A stretch of 64,000 nucleotides of DNA from Pyrobaculum sp. WP30 (GTDB lineage: Archaea; Thermoproteota; Thermoprotei; Thermoproteales; Thermoproteaceae). Below are positions 18,039 to 27,917 of this stretch, piece after piece. The stretch is taken from positions 744,001 through 808,000 of the forward strand of contig CP012158.1 of assembly GCA_001189275.1 (NCBI GenBank), given 5' to 3'. The position numbers and the translations under genes are program-made. How positions within the stretch are numbered: position 1 is the stretch's first letter; each line of letters begins with the position of its first letter. The notes under the pieces are model-generated. The model was not told the DNA's origin. It saw nothing but the letters and a program-made list of their open reading frames with translations, and searched no databases.

Positions 18039-18408
18039 AGTGGCGAAGGCCAGGGAGGAGGAGGCGCGTAGGCTTATGGAGGAGCTCTGCGGGAGGGCGC
18101 TTGTGGTGGCTCTCTTCGGCTCTAGGGCTAGGGGCGACTACACGCCGCTGAGTGACTGGGACCTCCTGGCGGTGGTGGAAAGCGGCGGCTACAAGGTGGA
18201 ACACAGGGTGGTCGGCCAGGTGGTCTGGTTGCCGTTGGACAAGCTTGACGAGGTCTTGGAGTGGTCTATGGTGGTGCTGGACGCCGTGGCAGACGCGAAG
18301 CCCGTATGTGGAGACCGGGGGAAGCTGGAGGAGGTGAGGAAAAAGGTGGAGGAATACGTCCGGAGAAGGGGGCTTGTGAGGACTAAACACGGCTGGTTCC
18401 CCGCCTAA
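18007..18408 (+). CDS. Minimal nucleotidyltransferase (MNT)
   Basis: About 133 residues from ATG 18007 (an in-frame ATG at 17992 is also possible). The signature LFGSRARGDYTPLSDWDLL gives the GSxxxG and D-x-D residues of the MNT family. It pairs with the HEPN gene it overlaps. Known HEPN/MNT pairs act as toxin-antitoxin modules in which the MNT partner can AMPylate the HEPN protein. The tail is basic (VRKKVEEYVRRRGLVRTKHG). Confidence 0.85.
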   Translation: MFERWLAALREVAKAREEEARRLMEELCGRALVVALFGSRARGDYTPLSDWDLLAVVESGGYKVEHRVVGQVVWLPLDKLDEVLEWSMVVLDAVADAKPVCGDRGKLEEVRKKVEEYVRRRGLVRTKHGWFPA

Positions 18409-18503
18409 TACGCGTTGCGGGCCTCCGCGCGCTTAAGCGCAACGGTCCAGGGATTAGCGGCGTGGGTTGTCGGCGATTCCGTTGCTGGGGTGTATTGTTG
18501 AAG

Positions 18504-19598
18504 CTACGGGAGCGGCTTGTCTCTTCTGATGAGTCCTGCGCGTAGGGCGTGGTCGGCTAGTGTGATTGCAGTCATGGCTTCTAGGGCTACCAGCGCCTTG
18601 GGGACTGTGGTGACGTCGTATCTGCCCTTGAACTGTATGGTGGTGGGGGTCATCTGTTGTAGGTCTACTGTCTGTTGGGGTTTTCTGACGGAGGGGGTGG
18701 GTTTGAACCAGACGCGGAAGTAGAGGGGGTCGCCTGTGGTGATTCCGCCGAGGGTTCCGCCTATTTTGTTCGTGGCTAGGCTCGGCTTTCCGTCTCTTAT
18801 CGTTATGGGGTCGTTGGCTTGGCTTCCCCGCATCTTCGCTAAGCCTCTCCCGGCGCCCCAGTCCATGGCTACTGCGCTGGGTATGGAGAAGGCGGCTGCG
18901 GCTAGGTCGCCTTTTATCTTGCCGAAGTGAGGCTCGCCGAGGCCCGGCGGCACGCCTACGGCCCAGACCTCGGCGGCGCCGCCTATGCTGTCGCCTTCGA
19001 GGACGGCTTCTCTGATCTTTTCAAGCATCTTAGAGAGGGCCTCGTCGTCGACTACCGGCAGGGGTTTGCGCCAGCTGTTTTTGATGTCCTCCACGGTGTA
19101 GGGCTTTCCCACCTCTACGCCGCCGAGCTCCACCACGTGCCCCACCACCTCTACTCCGAGTTGCGCAATCAGCTTCTTGGCCACCGCCCCGGCCGCCGCC
19201 AGCGCGGCTGTGGTCCTGCCGGAGGCTCTGCCTCCCCCCCTGTGGTCGTAGTGTCTGCCGTATTTGAGGTAGTAGGTGAAGTCGGCGTGTCCCGGCCGGG
19301 GCTTCATCCAGAGCTCGTCGTAGTAGCTGGAGATGACCTTTTTGTTCCATATCGCTATGGCTATGGGGGTGCCTTGGGTGTAGCCGTCTTTTACGCCTGA
19401 CAGTATTTCGAACTCCTCAGGCTCGCAACGCGGGTTTAGGACGGGGATGTGGCAGAACATGCGTCTGTCCAGCTCCCTCCTCACGTCCTCCTCCTTGAGC
19501 TCGAGGCCGGCGGGGACGCCGTCTATCACCACGCCTATGGCCCTTCCGTGGGATTCGCCGAAGGTGGTTATGCGGAACTCCCTGCCGAAGGTGTTCAT
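18504..19598 (-). CDS. aroC: Chorismate synthase
   Basis: The 364-residue protein makes chorismate from EPSP, the last step of the shikimate pathway, using reduced FMN. It is recognisable over its full length: [18 protein letters not shown] at the start, [14 protein letters not shown], the [10 protein letters not shown] segment, [28 protein letters not shown] and [17 protein letters not shown]. Length is normal for the family. Its ATG overlaps the stop of aroE by 4 bases, so the two are co-transcribed on the minus strand. Confidence 0.97.
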   Translation of the reverse strand: MNTFGREFRITTFGESHGRAIGVVIDGVPAGLELKEEDVRRELDRRMFCHIPVLNPRCEPEEFEILSGVKDGYTQGTPIAIAIWNKKVISSYYDELWMKPRPGHADFTYYLKYGRHYDHRGGGRASGRTTAALAAAGAVAKKLIAQLGVEVVGHVVELGGVEVGKPYTVEDIKNSWRKPLPVVDDEALSKMLEKIREAVLEGDSIGGAAEVWAVGVPPGLGEPHFGKIKGDLAAAAFSIPSAVAMDWGAGRGLAKMRGSQANDPITIRDGKPSLATNKIGGTLGGITTGDPLYFRVWFKPTPSVRKPQQTVDLQQMTPTTIQFKGRYDVTTVPKALVALEAMTAITLADHALRAGLIRRDKPLP

Positions 19599-20419
19599 GT
19601 TTTTCCCAGGAACTGGAGGACGGCTCTGCGCATCGTCTCTCTGTCCGGCTCCACGCCTAGCCAGATCTTCTCCGCCTGTGCCCCCTGCTCCACGAGGAGG
19701 TCTACGCCGTCTATGACCTTCACGCCCAGTCTCTCCGCCTCTTGCACCATCGCCGTGCGGGGGGTGGGTATGTAGACGAAGTCGACGTACAGCGACGCCC
19801 CCTTTAGGTCTGCCAACACGGCGTCGTGCACCGGCGTGGCGTTTATCACCACGTCCGCCCTAACCGGCGCGCCGACGGCCTCCACCCGCCGGCCGAACTT
19901 CTCGGCGAACTCCCCGGCGAGGGCCTCCGCTCTTCCGCGGGTTCTGTTGTATATGTACACGGCCTTGGCCTCCGCCTTCACGGCGGCGAAGGCCGCGGCG
20001 CGGGCGGCTCCGCCTGCGCCGAGGATGAGCACCTCTGCGCCTTTCATGTGGGGCCCGGCGAGGCGGTACACGGCGTGGGCGTCTGTGTTGTAGCCCACCA
20101 GGAGGTTCCTCTCGACGAGTACTGTGTTCACCGCGCCCACCGCCCTGGCATCCGCCGCCGTTGCGTCGAGGTGCTTCACGACCTCCTCCTTGTGAGGTAT
20201 GGTGACGTTGAAACCTCTGAAGTTGAGCCTGGCCAGCTGCAGGAAGCAGGGAAGCTCCTCCCGGGGCACGTCTAGGGCTATGTACTCCGCGTCTATGCCC
20301 AGAGCTTTGAAGGAGGCTTTATGCATGGCCGGGCTTGCGGACTTGCCGCGGACGTGTGTTCCGATGACGGCGAAGTAGAGAGAGTCGCGATGCCCCCCCA
20401 GCTCTCGGCCCACGGGCAT
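19595..20419 (-). CDS. aroE: Shikimate dehydrogenase
   Basis: Reduces 3-dehydroshikimate to shikimate with NADPH. The substrate-binding end has [19 protein letters not shown] and [12 protein letters not shown] (catalytic Lys); the nucleotide-binding part has [12 protein letters not shown] and [11 protein letters not shown]. At 274 residues it is normal. ATG 20419 is preceded by GGTGAG, a likely ribosome-binding site. Only 3 bases separate it from the PaREP2b gene upstream, so its promoter must lie inside or before that gene. It overlaps aroC. Confidence 0.95.
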   Translation of the reverse strand: MPVGRELGGHRDSLYFAVIGTHVRGKSASPAMHKASFKALGIDAEYIALDVPREELPCFLQLARLNFRGFNVTIPHKEEVVKHLDATAADARAVGAVNTVLVERNLLVGYNTDAHAVYRLAGPHMKGAEVLILGAGGAARAAAFAAVKAEAKAVYIYNRTRGRAEALAGEFAEKFGRRVEAVGAPVRADVVINATPVHDAVLADLKGASLYVDFVYIPTPRTAMVQEAERLGVKVIDGVDLLVEQGAQAEKIWLGVEPDRETMRRAVLQFLGKT

Positions 20420-20422
20420 GGC

Positions 20423-23400
20423 TCACCGGCCTGTCTCCTCTAGCCACCGCGTTATGGCGCCCGCGAGCTCGGCGTAGCGCATGAAGCCGTCTAGATGCGT
20501 CCTGCTACACTCTATTATTATCTTGCCGTTCTTCATACGGTACACCTTCGGCTCCTCGCCCGTAAGGGCCTTAATCAGTGCCGAGAACCTCTCCGCATCA
20601 TCCTCCCTACCCCCTTCGGCGCTGGCATAGGCGCGGCCCCTGGCCTCGTTTTTCCCATATCTGCCGTAGGTAATTGTGTATTCGCGCCTTACGCCGCCCA
20701 CCTCCGCCGTAATCTTGATCCTTAGCAACTTTCTGCCGTCTCTGTCCTCCTCAACGGCTTCTCCGTCTATGACCTTCACCTTGTACCTTTTGCCGTCCAC
20801 TTCGACCTCCTTCTCGAAGCCCCTTAGCGTTAGGGAGCCCCTCGATTTGCCCTCCTCCGCGATCTTTCTGACTTTTTCGTAAACCTCTTTACCAGCCTTC
20901 TCCGCCCTCTGGAGTATGTAATTTACGAACTCCGCCGCCAGCTTCCTCTGGTCTTCAGAGCCGTGGACGGAGAGCCAAGCGGCGTATGCCAAACCCTCCC
21001 TACGGATATACACGTAGCCCGCCTCCCTGCCCTCCGGCATCTTCACCGTGAAGTGTCTACCCTCCTCAAGACCCACCTCCCTAAGCCGTTGTGCTTCGCG
21101 TGCTATGCTGTTGGGGTTGGTGGAGCTGAATTTAACCTCAAACGCGCCGCTACCCGCAGGCCCCACCTTGTATTTGGGCCAGCCCTCCTTCAGCGTGAGG
21201 CCGCTCTCCAGCTTCTCAAGCCAGCGCTCCGCCTTGTCGGCGTTTATCCAGCCTCTCGCGACGGCCTCTCTGACAATTTCGGCGAGGGCTTTTCTGAGTT
21301 CCTCGCGTCCAGCCGCAAGCATGTCGGTAGCGGCGTAGACGTACCACTGGTCTCTGCCGCCTTCCTTCTTCACCTCCGCGCTGACTCCCGCCAGCTTCAA
21401 GAGACGCGTAGCGAGTTCGACGCGGCTCCGGTCTGACGATTGGGATTCAAGCTCGACCTTGTTGCGCAGATATATGTTATATTTGACGGCGATGCTGGCC
21501 TCCGAGATTATCAAATCGGCGGCGACGCGGCCGCCCTCAGTCCTCCTCAGCCCCTCCCAGCTGATGCTGATCCCCTCGGCCGCCAGCTTCATGGCCTCAT
21601 CCAGCTTGTCGCTTTTAAGCCTATCGTCTCCTTCAAGCAGAGGAGATCCGTGGAGGAAGAATAGGCCAGCCAGCCTGGTGGCATCGCCGCCGGACACGAT
21701 GACATGGAACGCATTCCCTAATCTCTTCACTTCCGCCTTAATGCCGTGCGCCGCGAGGACGACCGCCCAGAGAAAGGCGATTCCGCGCTCGCCGCTGGCC
21801 AACATGACACTCCTCCGCACCGCAGACACGTATCCGTCGCCGCCTATGGCCCCGGAGGCCACAGCGGCGAAGTACCTCAGCGTTGCTTCGTTTACGCCCA
21901 GTCTCTCCGCCTGCATAAGCAGAAGGGCAGGCGCTATGACTTCCCTTGCCACTTTGTCTTTTTTCAGATTATTCCTCAGAACCTCCAGCTCGCTCCGGAC
22001 CACCTCGCCCAGCCGCCTCACCACGGCCTCCACCACGACGTCCCAGTGGTCAGCAACCCACTGCTTCAGCCCCTCCCAGCTCTTCACCTGCATGAGGTCC
22101 TTCAACTCCGCCTTGGTTCCCAGCATATTGAGCCACCCGCTCTCTGCACTTCTTCTGATCGCCTCGTCGAGGTTTTCGAGAGAGGTATATGCGTAGAACT
22201 GCGGCTTAGGCCCCTCAAGAGTCAGGTTTACGTTGCACACTGTAACGTAGGACCAATCGAACAGAGCATGAGTCTCCGCCAACTGCCATAGATGTGAGGT
22301 GGACATCTCCAACACCCCCTCGCCCTTCTTATTTCTGGTTATCGCCACGTCTGAATTAACCCAGCCCGCCTTGTATGCGAAGAGGTCCTCCACAGGCAGA
22401 CGTCCCTCAACCTCCTCTGCCGCCTTCACCCCCGCCTCGAGCTCCTGCCTGAACAGCTTCCGCCGCTCCGCGTCGAGCTCCAGAGCGTAGACTATGCCCG
22501 CCCCCTCCCCCACCTTTGCAATCCTCAGCTTTATGCCCTCAAGCTCGACAAGTTTGCCGCCCTCCTCAAGTCTGAAGAGCCTAAACACGTAAGACGACTT
22601 GGTCTTGTCCTCCAGTATCAGCGCTAGCCTGCTGCCCTTTGTGAGCTCCTCAACGAAGCCGCGGTAGTGGTCGGAGCCTGGCTTTAGGAAGAGGCGGCGG
22701 AGGGCCTCTGCCACCATCTCCTCCACAGCGGTGGGCCTTTCCGCCTTCGCCTTCTTAGCCTTGATGTACGCCGTACTCGGCGTATAGTAGAGGAGCCAGG
22801 CAGACCCACCCACCTCAAGCCAGTACCCAGCCGCTGCGCCGAAGACGCCCCTCCTCCCCAACACATACTCCCTATACGCCATTAAAGCCGCCAAAGCCTT
22901 AACGCCGAAGTTTACGTCGTTAAACTCGGAGAGCTCCGGCGCCCCCGCCTCCGCCAGCTCCCTCGCCACACCCTCCTCGACGTCTAGGAGGTCCCTCAGA
23001 CCATGCTTGACTGCGTATTCGTTCAGCCTCTCCCTAAGAACCTTCAAGGCGTCCCCGAAGGCCGCCTCCTCTTTCTCGGCCAGCTGTTTTATCTGTCCGA
23101 CGTCAGCCACGTACACAACCTTCTTAAACGGCCCCTCCCCCACTTCTCTCTTCTCCACGGCCTCTCCGTACTCTCTCAACGCAGTTCTGTAGACGCTGAA
23201 GGCCTCCTCCAGCGTGAGAGTTGCGTAGAAGAGGGCGCGCTTGTAGATCTCGTCTTCACGGTACTTGGAATACAGCTCAGCGCCCCACCCCGACATAAGC
23301 TTCTTCTCCTCAGACCGCTTCGGCATAATCAACACCCTCAACGACTCCCAAGGTTGCGGTAGCTTTATCACCCCGGCATTAGCCGCCTTGGCTATTTCCT

Positions 23401-23935
23401 TAAACCTCTCGTAGGGATCGGGAGCCTCCCTCAAGATCTTAAACACCTCCTCCCACGGATGCTCCTTAACGCCTGCGGGTATAAACGGCGTCAGAGACGC
23501 CGCATACGCCAGCTTATCAAGCTCAATCAAACCCCACAGATTCAACGCAACCGACAGCGCAACCACCCCAGCCGCCATCAAGAAGAGATATGCCCTGTGC
23601 TCGTCCACCCAAGCCAGCACCCGCGTCACCGCCTCCACAAACAGCTCCACGAGACGCTGAACCGTCACCTTCGCCTGCTCAAACACTTCTCTAGCCGCCT
23701 CGTAGAGGGCCTTAGCCGCCTTCTGCACATACTCAACAGCCTCCCTAAGACGCCCCACCTCCACAAGCGCCACAGCCGATGCGACAGAGGAAACAACGGC
23801 CTCCGAGTAGAGGCCGCTGTATACGGAGTACGGTGCCGCCGAGAGCCGGGCTGAGGCGGCTTCTCCACGTCTACGCCACACCCCATGCGCCAGTTTAAAA
23901 ACAACTATACGCAAAGAAATCCCTGCTATAGACAT
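20423..23935 (-). CDS. PaREP2b-type protein, full-length
   Basis: A 1170-residue member of a Pyrobaculum-specific family of unknown function. An N-terminal helical region with one membrane segment (about residues 114-137) is followed by a large central domain. From about residue 640 the protein aligns with those encoded at 58.8 and 62.3 kb: KDKVAREVIAPALLLMQAE, SSDRSRVELATRLLKLAG, EGWPKYKVG, REGLAYAAWLSV, FMRYAEL. Near residue 690, SGAIGGDGYV resembles the acidic active-site motif of LAGLIDADG homing endonucleases, and AAHGIKAEVKRLGNAFHVIV resembles the following strand-turn-strand. That relation is my inference. The gene sits directly upstream of aroE-aroC on the same strand. Confidence 0.75.
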   Translation of the reverse strand: MSIAGISLRIVVFKLAHGVWRRRGEAASARLSAAPYSVYSGLYSEAVVSSVASAVALVEVGRLREAVEYVQKAAKALYEAAREVFEQAKVTVQRLVELFVEAVTRVLAWVDEHRAYLFLMAAGVVALSVALNLWGLIELDKLAYAASLTPFIPAGVKEHPWEEVFKILREAPDPYERFKEIAKAANAGVIKLPQPWESLRVLIMPKRSEEKKLMSGWGAELYSKYREDEIYKRALFYATLTLEEAFSVYRTALREYGEAVEKREVGEGPFKKVVYVADVGQIKQLAEKEEAAFGDALKVLRERLNEYAVKHGLRDLLDVEEGVARELAEAGAPELSEFNDVNFGVKALAALMAYREYVLGRRGVFGAAAGYWLEVGGSAWLLYYTPSTAYIKAKKAKAERPTAVEEMVAEALRRLFLKPGSDHYRGFVEELTKGSRLALILEDKTKSSYVFRLFRLEEGGKLVELEGIKLRIAKVGEGAGIVYALELDAERRKLFRQELEAGVKAAEEVEGRLPVEDLFAYKAGWVNSDVAITRNKKGEGVLEMSTSHLWQLAETHALFDWSYVTVCNVNLTLEGPKPQFYAYTSLENLDEAIRRSAESGWLNMLGTKAELKDLMQVKSWEGLKQWVADHWDVVVEAVVRRLGEVVRSELEVLRNNLKKDKVAREVIAPALLLMQAERLGVNEATLRYFAAVASGAIGGDGYVSAVRRSVMLASGERGIAFLWAVVLAAHGIKAEVKRLGNAFHVIVSGGDATRLAGLFFLHGSPLLEGDDRLKSDKLDEAMKLAAEGISISWEGLRRTEGGRVAADLIISEASIAVKYNIYLRNKVELESQSSDRSRVELATRLLKLAGVSAEVKKEGGRDQWYVYAATDMLAAGREELRKALAEIVREAVARGWINADKAERWLEKLESGLTLKEGWPKYKVGPAGSGAFEVKFSSTNPNSIAREAQRLREVGLEEGRHFTVKMPEGREAGYVYIRREGLAYAAWLSVHGSEDQRKLAAEFVNYILQRAEKAGKEVYEKVRKIAEEGKSRGSLTLRGFEKEVEVDGKRYKVKVIDGEAVEEDRDGRKLLRIKITAEVGGVRREYTITYGRYGKNEARGRAYASAEGGREDDAERFSALIKALTGEEPKVYRMKNGKIIIECSRTHLDGFMRYAELAGAITRWLEETGR

Positions 23936-23996
23936 TCGGCGTAGAGTGGGTTAGGAAGCGGCTGGACCTTAGAGGCTAGTCGAAATCGCCAAGGTT

Positions 23997-24281
23997 ATGC
24001 GTAGATATCCGTGGATGGTTGAGGTGGTGAGACAGAGACCGATGAGCATCCTCCACCCCTACACGGTGGAGGTATGCGTGGCGAGGGACGGGTCGGAGGC
24101 GTGCCTCTCCCTAAACCCGCCAAAAGCGTACTGCGCCCAAAACGGCGCCGTGAGGGAGGTAAGGCTGGAGCTGGCCTTCAGCAGATACGAGACATACGAA
24201 GACAGGATAAGAGAGGCGTACCGCCCGAAGGGGCTATTGGCACTCACCACGGCGGCGAGGGAGTACGTGAGGGTGCTCTAG
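23997..24281 (+). pseudogene. C-terminal fragment of a PaREP2a-type protein
   Basis: The 94 residues from RYPWMVEVVRQRP to PKGLLALTTAAREYVRVL match the last 94 residues of the PaREP2a protein at 57593-58516. Everything before is missing. It has an ATG and an intact frame but lacks about 210 residues, so I call it a relic. It lies back to back with the PaREP2b gene. Confidence 0.7.
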
Positions 24282-24375
24282 GCGAGACAGACGAAACACC
24301 GCCACCTCTAAACCCAACCTATTCGCCAACCCCTCCCCCGCCATCTTAAACTATATGCTTTTTTCTGTTTTACAG

Positions 24376-24459
24376 CTGGGGCTTCTGGCTAGGCTGACTG
24401 AGGCATCAAGCACTACTCTCACAGGCATCAAAAACGCCGCAAACAGGATGAGGGTATGA
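24376..24459 (+). pseudogene. Relic of the small gene that precedes PaREP2a operons
   Basis: Translating 24376-24459 gives LGLLARLTEASSTT followed by GIKNAANRMRV and a stop. This parallels LGLLKALTEAAGTT and SIRKAADRMKV plus stop on the minus strand at 58769-58870. No start is visible. Both appear to be ends of one unnamed small family. Confidence 0.45.
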
Positions 24460-24627
24460 GAAGGGTTGAGGAGATTAGACAGTCGTCCTCCAGCTCCTGG
24501 GAACAACATAAACAACGTCTCAGGCTGCGGTTCTCCACGTCACCTATTTGCGAGCCATGAAGCATACGGAGGAACCGCATTATAACTTTATTAATAAGTC
24601 TTTTCTCTCTATACATGCGTCCCCCAG

Positions 24628-25344
24628 TTGACGGTGGGCGTAATTGGGGCTGGCAAGCTCGGTAGTCAGGTTGCGCTTAGGTTGCGGGGCAACGGCGTGG
24701 GGGTTCTCGCCTCGGTTAAGTCGGAGAGGTCCCGGCAGAGGCTCCTCTCGCTGGGGCTTGAGGCGTATACCGACAACCGGCCAGTGGTGGAGAACAGCGA
24801 CGTGTTGATCCTGGCGGTGAAGCCCGTCAACCTGACTGAGCTGGAGTTCCGCGTGGATAAGCCGCTGGTCTCTTTCGTGGCAGGTGCCTCGCTTGAGTCT
24901 TTGCGCCGCCTCTCCTCGCGGCCCTACAGAGCCATGACCAACGTGGGGCTTACCGCCATAGCGGTGGCGGGGCAGTACGACGAGCTGGTTAACTCCGTCC
25001 TCGCCCGCGTGGCGCCGACTTTTTGGGTGGAGGAGAGGCTTATAGACCCCTTGACTGTCCTTCTCGGCTCGGGGCCTGCTATCGTCGCGGAGCTAGCGCT
25101 GGCGTTGGTGAGGGCAGGCGTTAACATCGGGATTCCTTGGGACCTGGCAAGGGAGATGGTGCTGTCTCTCATGGCCTCGCTTCCGGCGCTTGACGACAGG
25201 TTCGGCTTGGAGAAGCTGGCGCAGTACGTGGCGACGCCGGGCGGCACCACCATAAAGGCTCTGCTGGAGCTGTCTCCCGCCGAGGCGCAGATAGGTAGGG
25301 CTGTGGAGGAGGCGTTTGTCAGGATCTCAGCGCTGAGGCGGTAA
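24628..25344 (+). CDS. proC: Pyrroline-5-carboxylate reductase
   Basis: Catalyses the last step of proline synthesis. The Rossmann motif GVIGAGKLGSQVA starts at residue 4; VLILAVKP and the LLGSGPAIVAELALALVRAG segment follow; VATPGGTTIKAL is the family hallmark near the C-terminus. At 238 residues it is slightly shorter than the usual 260-270. Start TTG 24628 (or GTG 24634) lies 30-40 bases after the AT-rich TTTATTAATAAG. It converges with the Nudix gene, overlapping its end by 18 bases. Confidence 0.92.
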   Translation: MTVGVIGAGKLGSQVALRLRGNGVGVLASVKSERSRQRLLSLGLEAYTDNRPVVENSDVLILAVKPVNLTELEFRVDKPLVSFVAGASLESLRRLSSRPYRAMTNVGLTAIAVAGQYDELVNSVLARVAPTFWVEERLIDPLTVLLGSGPAIVAELALALVRAGVNIGIPWDLAREMVLSLMASLPALDDRFGLEKLAQYVATPGGTTIKALLELSPAEAQIGRAVEEAFVRISALRR

Positions 25345-25731
25345 TTTCTGTAAGATTTCGAAAGTGGTTTTTGTGAGGTCCATCTTCAGCGCTTCTTCCA
25401 GCGGCACGAAGGCGGCCTCGGCGGCGTCGTCCCCGGCGCGGGGCTCGCCTGCCGCCTCCACGAGGTAGACCAAGATGACGAAGTGGTACCTCACCTGTCC
25501 GCCGTCTTGCTCTATGTACTCCACGGGGGCGAGGAAGCCCTTCACAACTCCGTCTACCCCCGTCTCCTCCTTCAGCTCTCTCAACACGGCCTCCTCGAGC
25601 CTCTCCCCCAGCTCGACGTGGCCCCCGGGGAGGCTCCACTTGCCCGCGCTGGGTGGGTACTTCCTCTTCACCAAGAGGATCTTCCCGTCTTTTACCGCCA
25701 GCGCCGCCACGGCCACCTTTGGCGCTTGCAT
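25327..25731 (-). CDS. Nudix hydrolase (ADP-ribose pyrophosphatase-like)
   Basis: A 134-residue protein. The Nudix box reads GGHVELGERLEEAVLRELKE followed by ETG, with all catalytic Glu residues. I chose ATG 25731 because a TATA-like stretch lies just upstream in the shared promoter region with the divergent PhoH/KH gene. Substrate cannot be told from sequence; small archaeal members often act on ADP-ribose or oxidised nucleotides. Its end overlaps that of proC. Confidence 0.9.
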   Translation of the reverse strand: MQAPKVAVAALAVKDGKILLVKRKYPPSAGKWSLPGGHVELGERLEEAVLRELKEETGVDGVVKGFLAPVEYIEQDGGQVRYHFVILVYLVEAAGEPRAGDDAAEAAFVPLEEALKMDLTKTTFEILQKLPPQR

Positions 25732-25778
25732 GGCGGTGTTTGGGTAAATGTTTATAAGCAATTATGTGTGGCACCGCC

Positions 25779-26894
25779 ATGTTCGACAAGCTGAAGCCCA
25801 TGACTGTTGGGCAGGAGAGGGCTGTCAACGTGTTGAGGGATCCCGAGAACGAGCTGGTTGGGCTCTTCGGGCCCACCGGCACCGGGAAGTCGCTTTTGAG
25901 CATAGCCTACGGCATATGGGCGGTGGAGGGGGGCAAGGCGAAGAGGTTCATCATCGCGCGTCCTATTGTGGACGTCTCCACCGGCGAGACGTTGACGCCG
26001 GAGAGGTTGGGGGAGATGTACTACAGAATCGCGGCGGCTTATCTAGAGGACATCTTGGGCCCCTACGCCGACCGCGCCTACGTGGAGAAGCTCCTCAGGG
26101 AGGAGAAGGTCGTAGTCACAGACGTGTCCTACCTGAGGGGCAGGACTTTCGACGAGTCTGTGATCTTTCTAGACGACGCGCAGAACGTCCAGCCCGAGAG
26201 CGCCGCGGAGATGCTCATAAGGCTGGGGAGGGGCAGCAAACTCGTCGTGGCGGGGGACCCCATCTTCCAGAGGCCGGCCGGCGTGGAGAAAGACGGCGCT
26301 ACTCTTCTTAGGGAGGCTCTGCTGGGGGAGGAGAAGGCGGAGGTGGTGGACCTGGGCGTGAAGGACATCGTGAGGCCCGGGGCTCGGAGGGGGATTAAGC
26401 TCGCGCTGGAGCTTAGGATGCGGAAGAGGCAGCTTTCAGAGACGGAGCGCTACATCTACGAGACGGCGCGCATCTTTGCCCCAGACGCAGACGTGGTGAC
26501 GGCTGTGGAGTTCAGGGCCGACAAGGACTCTCTGGGGGTTAAAAGCGAAAACGTGCCGGATGCGCTTATCGTGGTCAAGGAGGGCCAGCTGGGCAGGTTG
26601 GTGGGCCGCGGCGGCGAGAGGATTAAGACTATCGAAGGCGAGGTGGGGGCCCGGCTGAGGACTTTGGAGATGACGTTGGACTTTAAGCAGTGGATTAGGG
26701 CTGTGCACCCGGTGGGCTGGATTTCGAAGCACATCGTGGACGTCGACTTCGCCGGGCCGGAGCTTCTGGTGCAGGTGAAGAGGAGCGAGTTCGGCGCGTT
26801 TATAGGACATAGAGGCGCTTATGTGCGGCTGATAGATAGAGTAATGAGGCGTCTGTTAGGCATAGGCGTGCGGGCTGTAGAGGCTGAGGAATAG
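25779..26894 (+). CDS. PhoH-like ATPase with C-terminal KH domain
   Basis: The P-loop GLFGPTGTGKSLLS, the segment FIIARPIVDVSTGETLTPE and Walker B VIFLDDAQN are PhoH-like. A KH RNA-binding module with LGRLVGRGGERIKTIEGEVG follows, and the C-terminus FIGHRGAYVRLIDRVMRRLL may be a second RNA-binding unit. The TATA box TTTATAAG (25751-25758) sits 25 bases before ATG 25779, so I prefer it to ATG 25764. Likely an RNA-dependent ATPase or helicase in RNA metabolism; exact role unknown. Confidence 0.85.
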   Translation: MFDKLKPMTVGQERAVNVLRDPENELVGLFGPTGTGKSLLSIAYGIWAVEGGKAKRFIIARPIVDVSTGETLTPERLGEMYYRIAAAYLEDILGPYADRAYVEKLLREEKVVVTDVSYLRGRTFDESVIFLDDAQNVQPESAAEMLIRLGRGSKLVVAGDPIFQRPAGVEKDGATLLREALLGEEKAEVVDLGVKDIVRPGARRGIKLALELRMRKRQLSETERYIYETARIFAPDADVVTAVEFRADKDSLGVKSENVPDALIVVKEGQLGRLVGRGGERIKTIEGEVGARLRTLEMTLDFKQWIRAVHPVGWISKHIVDVDFAGPELLVQVKRSEFGAFIGHRGAYVRLIDRVMRRLLGIGVRAVEAEE

Positions 26895-26921
26895 TTATAA
26901 GCCGGGGGCTTCTTTAGTGTG

Positions 26922-27917
26922 ATGAAGGCGTATGTTCTTCACAAGTTTAGAGAGCCGCCTGTTCTTTCTGAGGTGGAGAGGCCCAGGCCGGCGCCCGGCA
27001 GGGTGGTGGTGCGGGTGGCCGCGGCTGGCGTCTGCTACCGCGACTACTTGGCTTGGCAGGGCTTCCAGAGGGTTAAACTGCCGGCTACGCCTGGCCACGA
27101 GTTTGCGGGGGTCGTAGAGGAGGTGGGGGAGGGTGTCTCCGGCCTCAGGCCGGGCGACGCAGTGGCCGGCATGATGTATGAGTACTGCGGCGAGTGTGAG
27201 TACTGTAGATCTGGGAGGGAGTATCTATGCCGCAGTAGGAAGATCTACGGCGAAGATCTGCCGGGGGCTTTCGCGGAGTACATCTCGGCCGACCCCAAGT
27301 CGCTGGTTAAGATCCCGCCTGGCGTGTCTTTCGAGGCGGCGTCTTTTGCGGCCTGCGTCCTCTCCACGGTGGTGCGGGGCGTGAGGAAGATAGGCATAAA
27401 GCCGGGCATGCGGGTGCTGGTTACCGGCGCAGGCGGCGGCGTAGGGATGCATGCCGTGCAGATAGCCAAGGCCTACGGGGCCGAGGTGATAGCCGTCACA
27501 AGCCCCGCCAAGGCTGAGGCCGTCTCTAAATACGCAGACCACGTGATGACCAGCAAGGTTTTCTCGGAGGAGGTCAAGAGGCTGGGCGGGGCAGACGGGG
27601 CGGTGGAGGCCGTTGGCGGGCCCACCTTGGAGCAGACCATCAGGTCGCTTAACTGGGGGTCGCGGATTGCGCTTGTCGGCAACGTAGACCCCCAACCCAC
27701 GCCCGTCGCCCTCGGCCTCTTGATACTGAAGGAGGTCGAGATCCTGCCTGTGATACAGGGAGGCAGGAGGGACCTAGAGGAGGCGCTTCAGCTGTTGGCG
27801 AAAGGCGCCGTGAAGCCCATATACACAGTCCACAGCTTCTCGGAGCTTCCCAGGCTTCTGGAGGAGACGCCAAAGGCGTCCCACCTGGGGAGGCGTGTAA
27901 TTAAGTTCGGCAGTTGA
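26922..27917 (+). CDS. Zinc-dependent medium-chain dehydrogenase/reductase
   Basis: A 331-residue alcohol-dehydrogenase-family protein. Catalytic-zinc ligands are in GVCYRD and PGHEFAG; the structural zinc loop is CGECEYCRSGREYLC; the nucleotide-binding motif is VTGAGGGVGMHAVQIAKAYGA. Such proteins oxidise alcohols or reduce enoyl-type substrates such as acryloyl-CoA with NAD(P)H; the sequence does not decide. Start ATG 26922 follows the TATA-like AGTTATAAGC by about 24 bases. Confidence 0.88.
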   Translation: MKAYVLHKFREPPVLSEVERPRPAPGRVVVRVAAAGVCYRDYLAWQGFQRVKLPATPGHEFAGVVEEVGEGVSGLRPGDAVAGMMYEYCGECEYCRSGREYLCRSRKIYGEDLPGAFAEYISADPKSLVKIPPGVSFEAASFAACVLSTVVRGVRKIGIKPGMRVLVTGAGGGVGMHAVQIAKAYGAEVIAVTSPAKAEAVSKYADHVMTSKVFSEEVKRLGGADGAVEAVGGPTLEQTIRSLNWGSRIALVGNVDPQPTPVALGLLILKEVEILPVIQGGRRDLEEALQLLAKGAVKPIYTVHSFSELPRLLEETPKASHLGRRVIKFGS

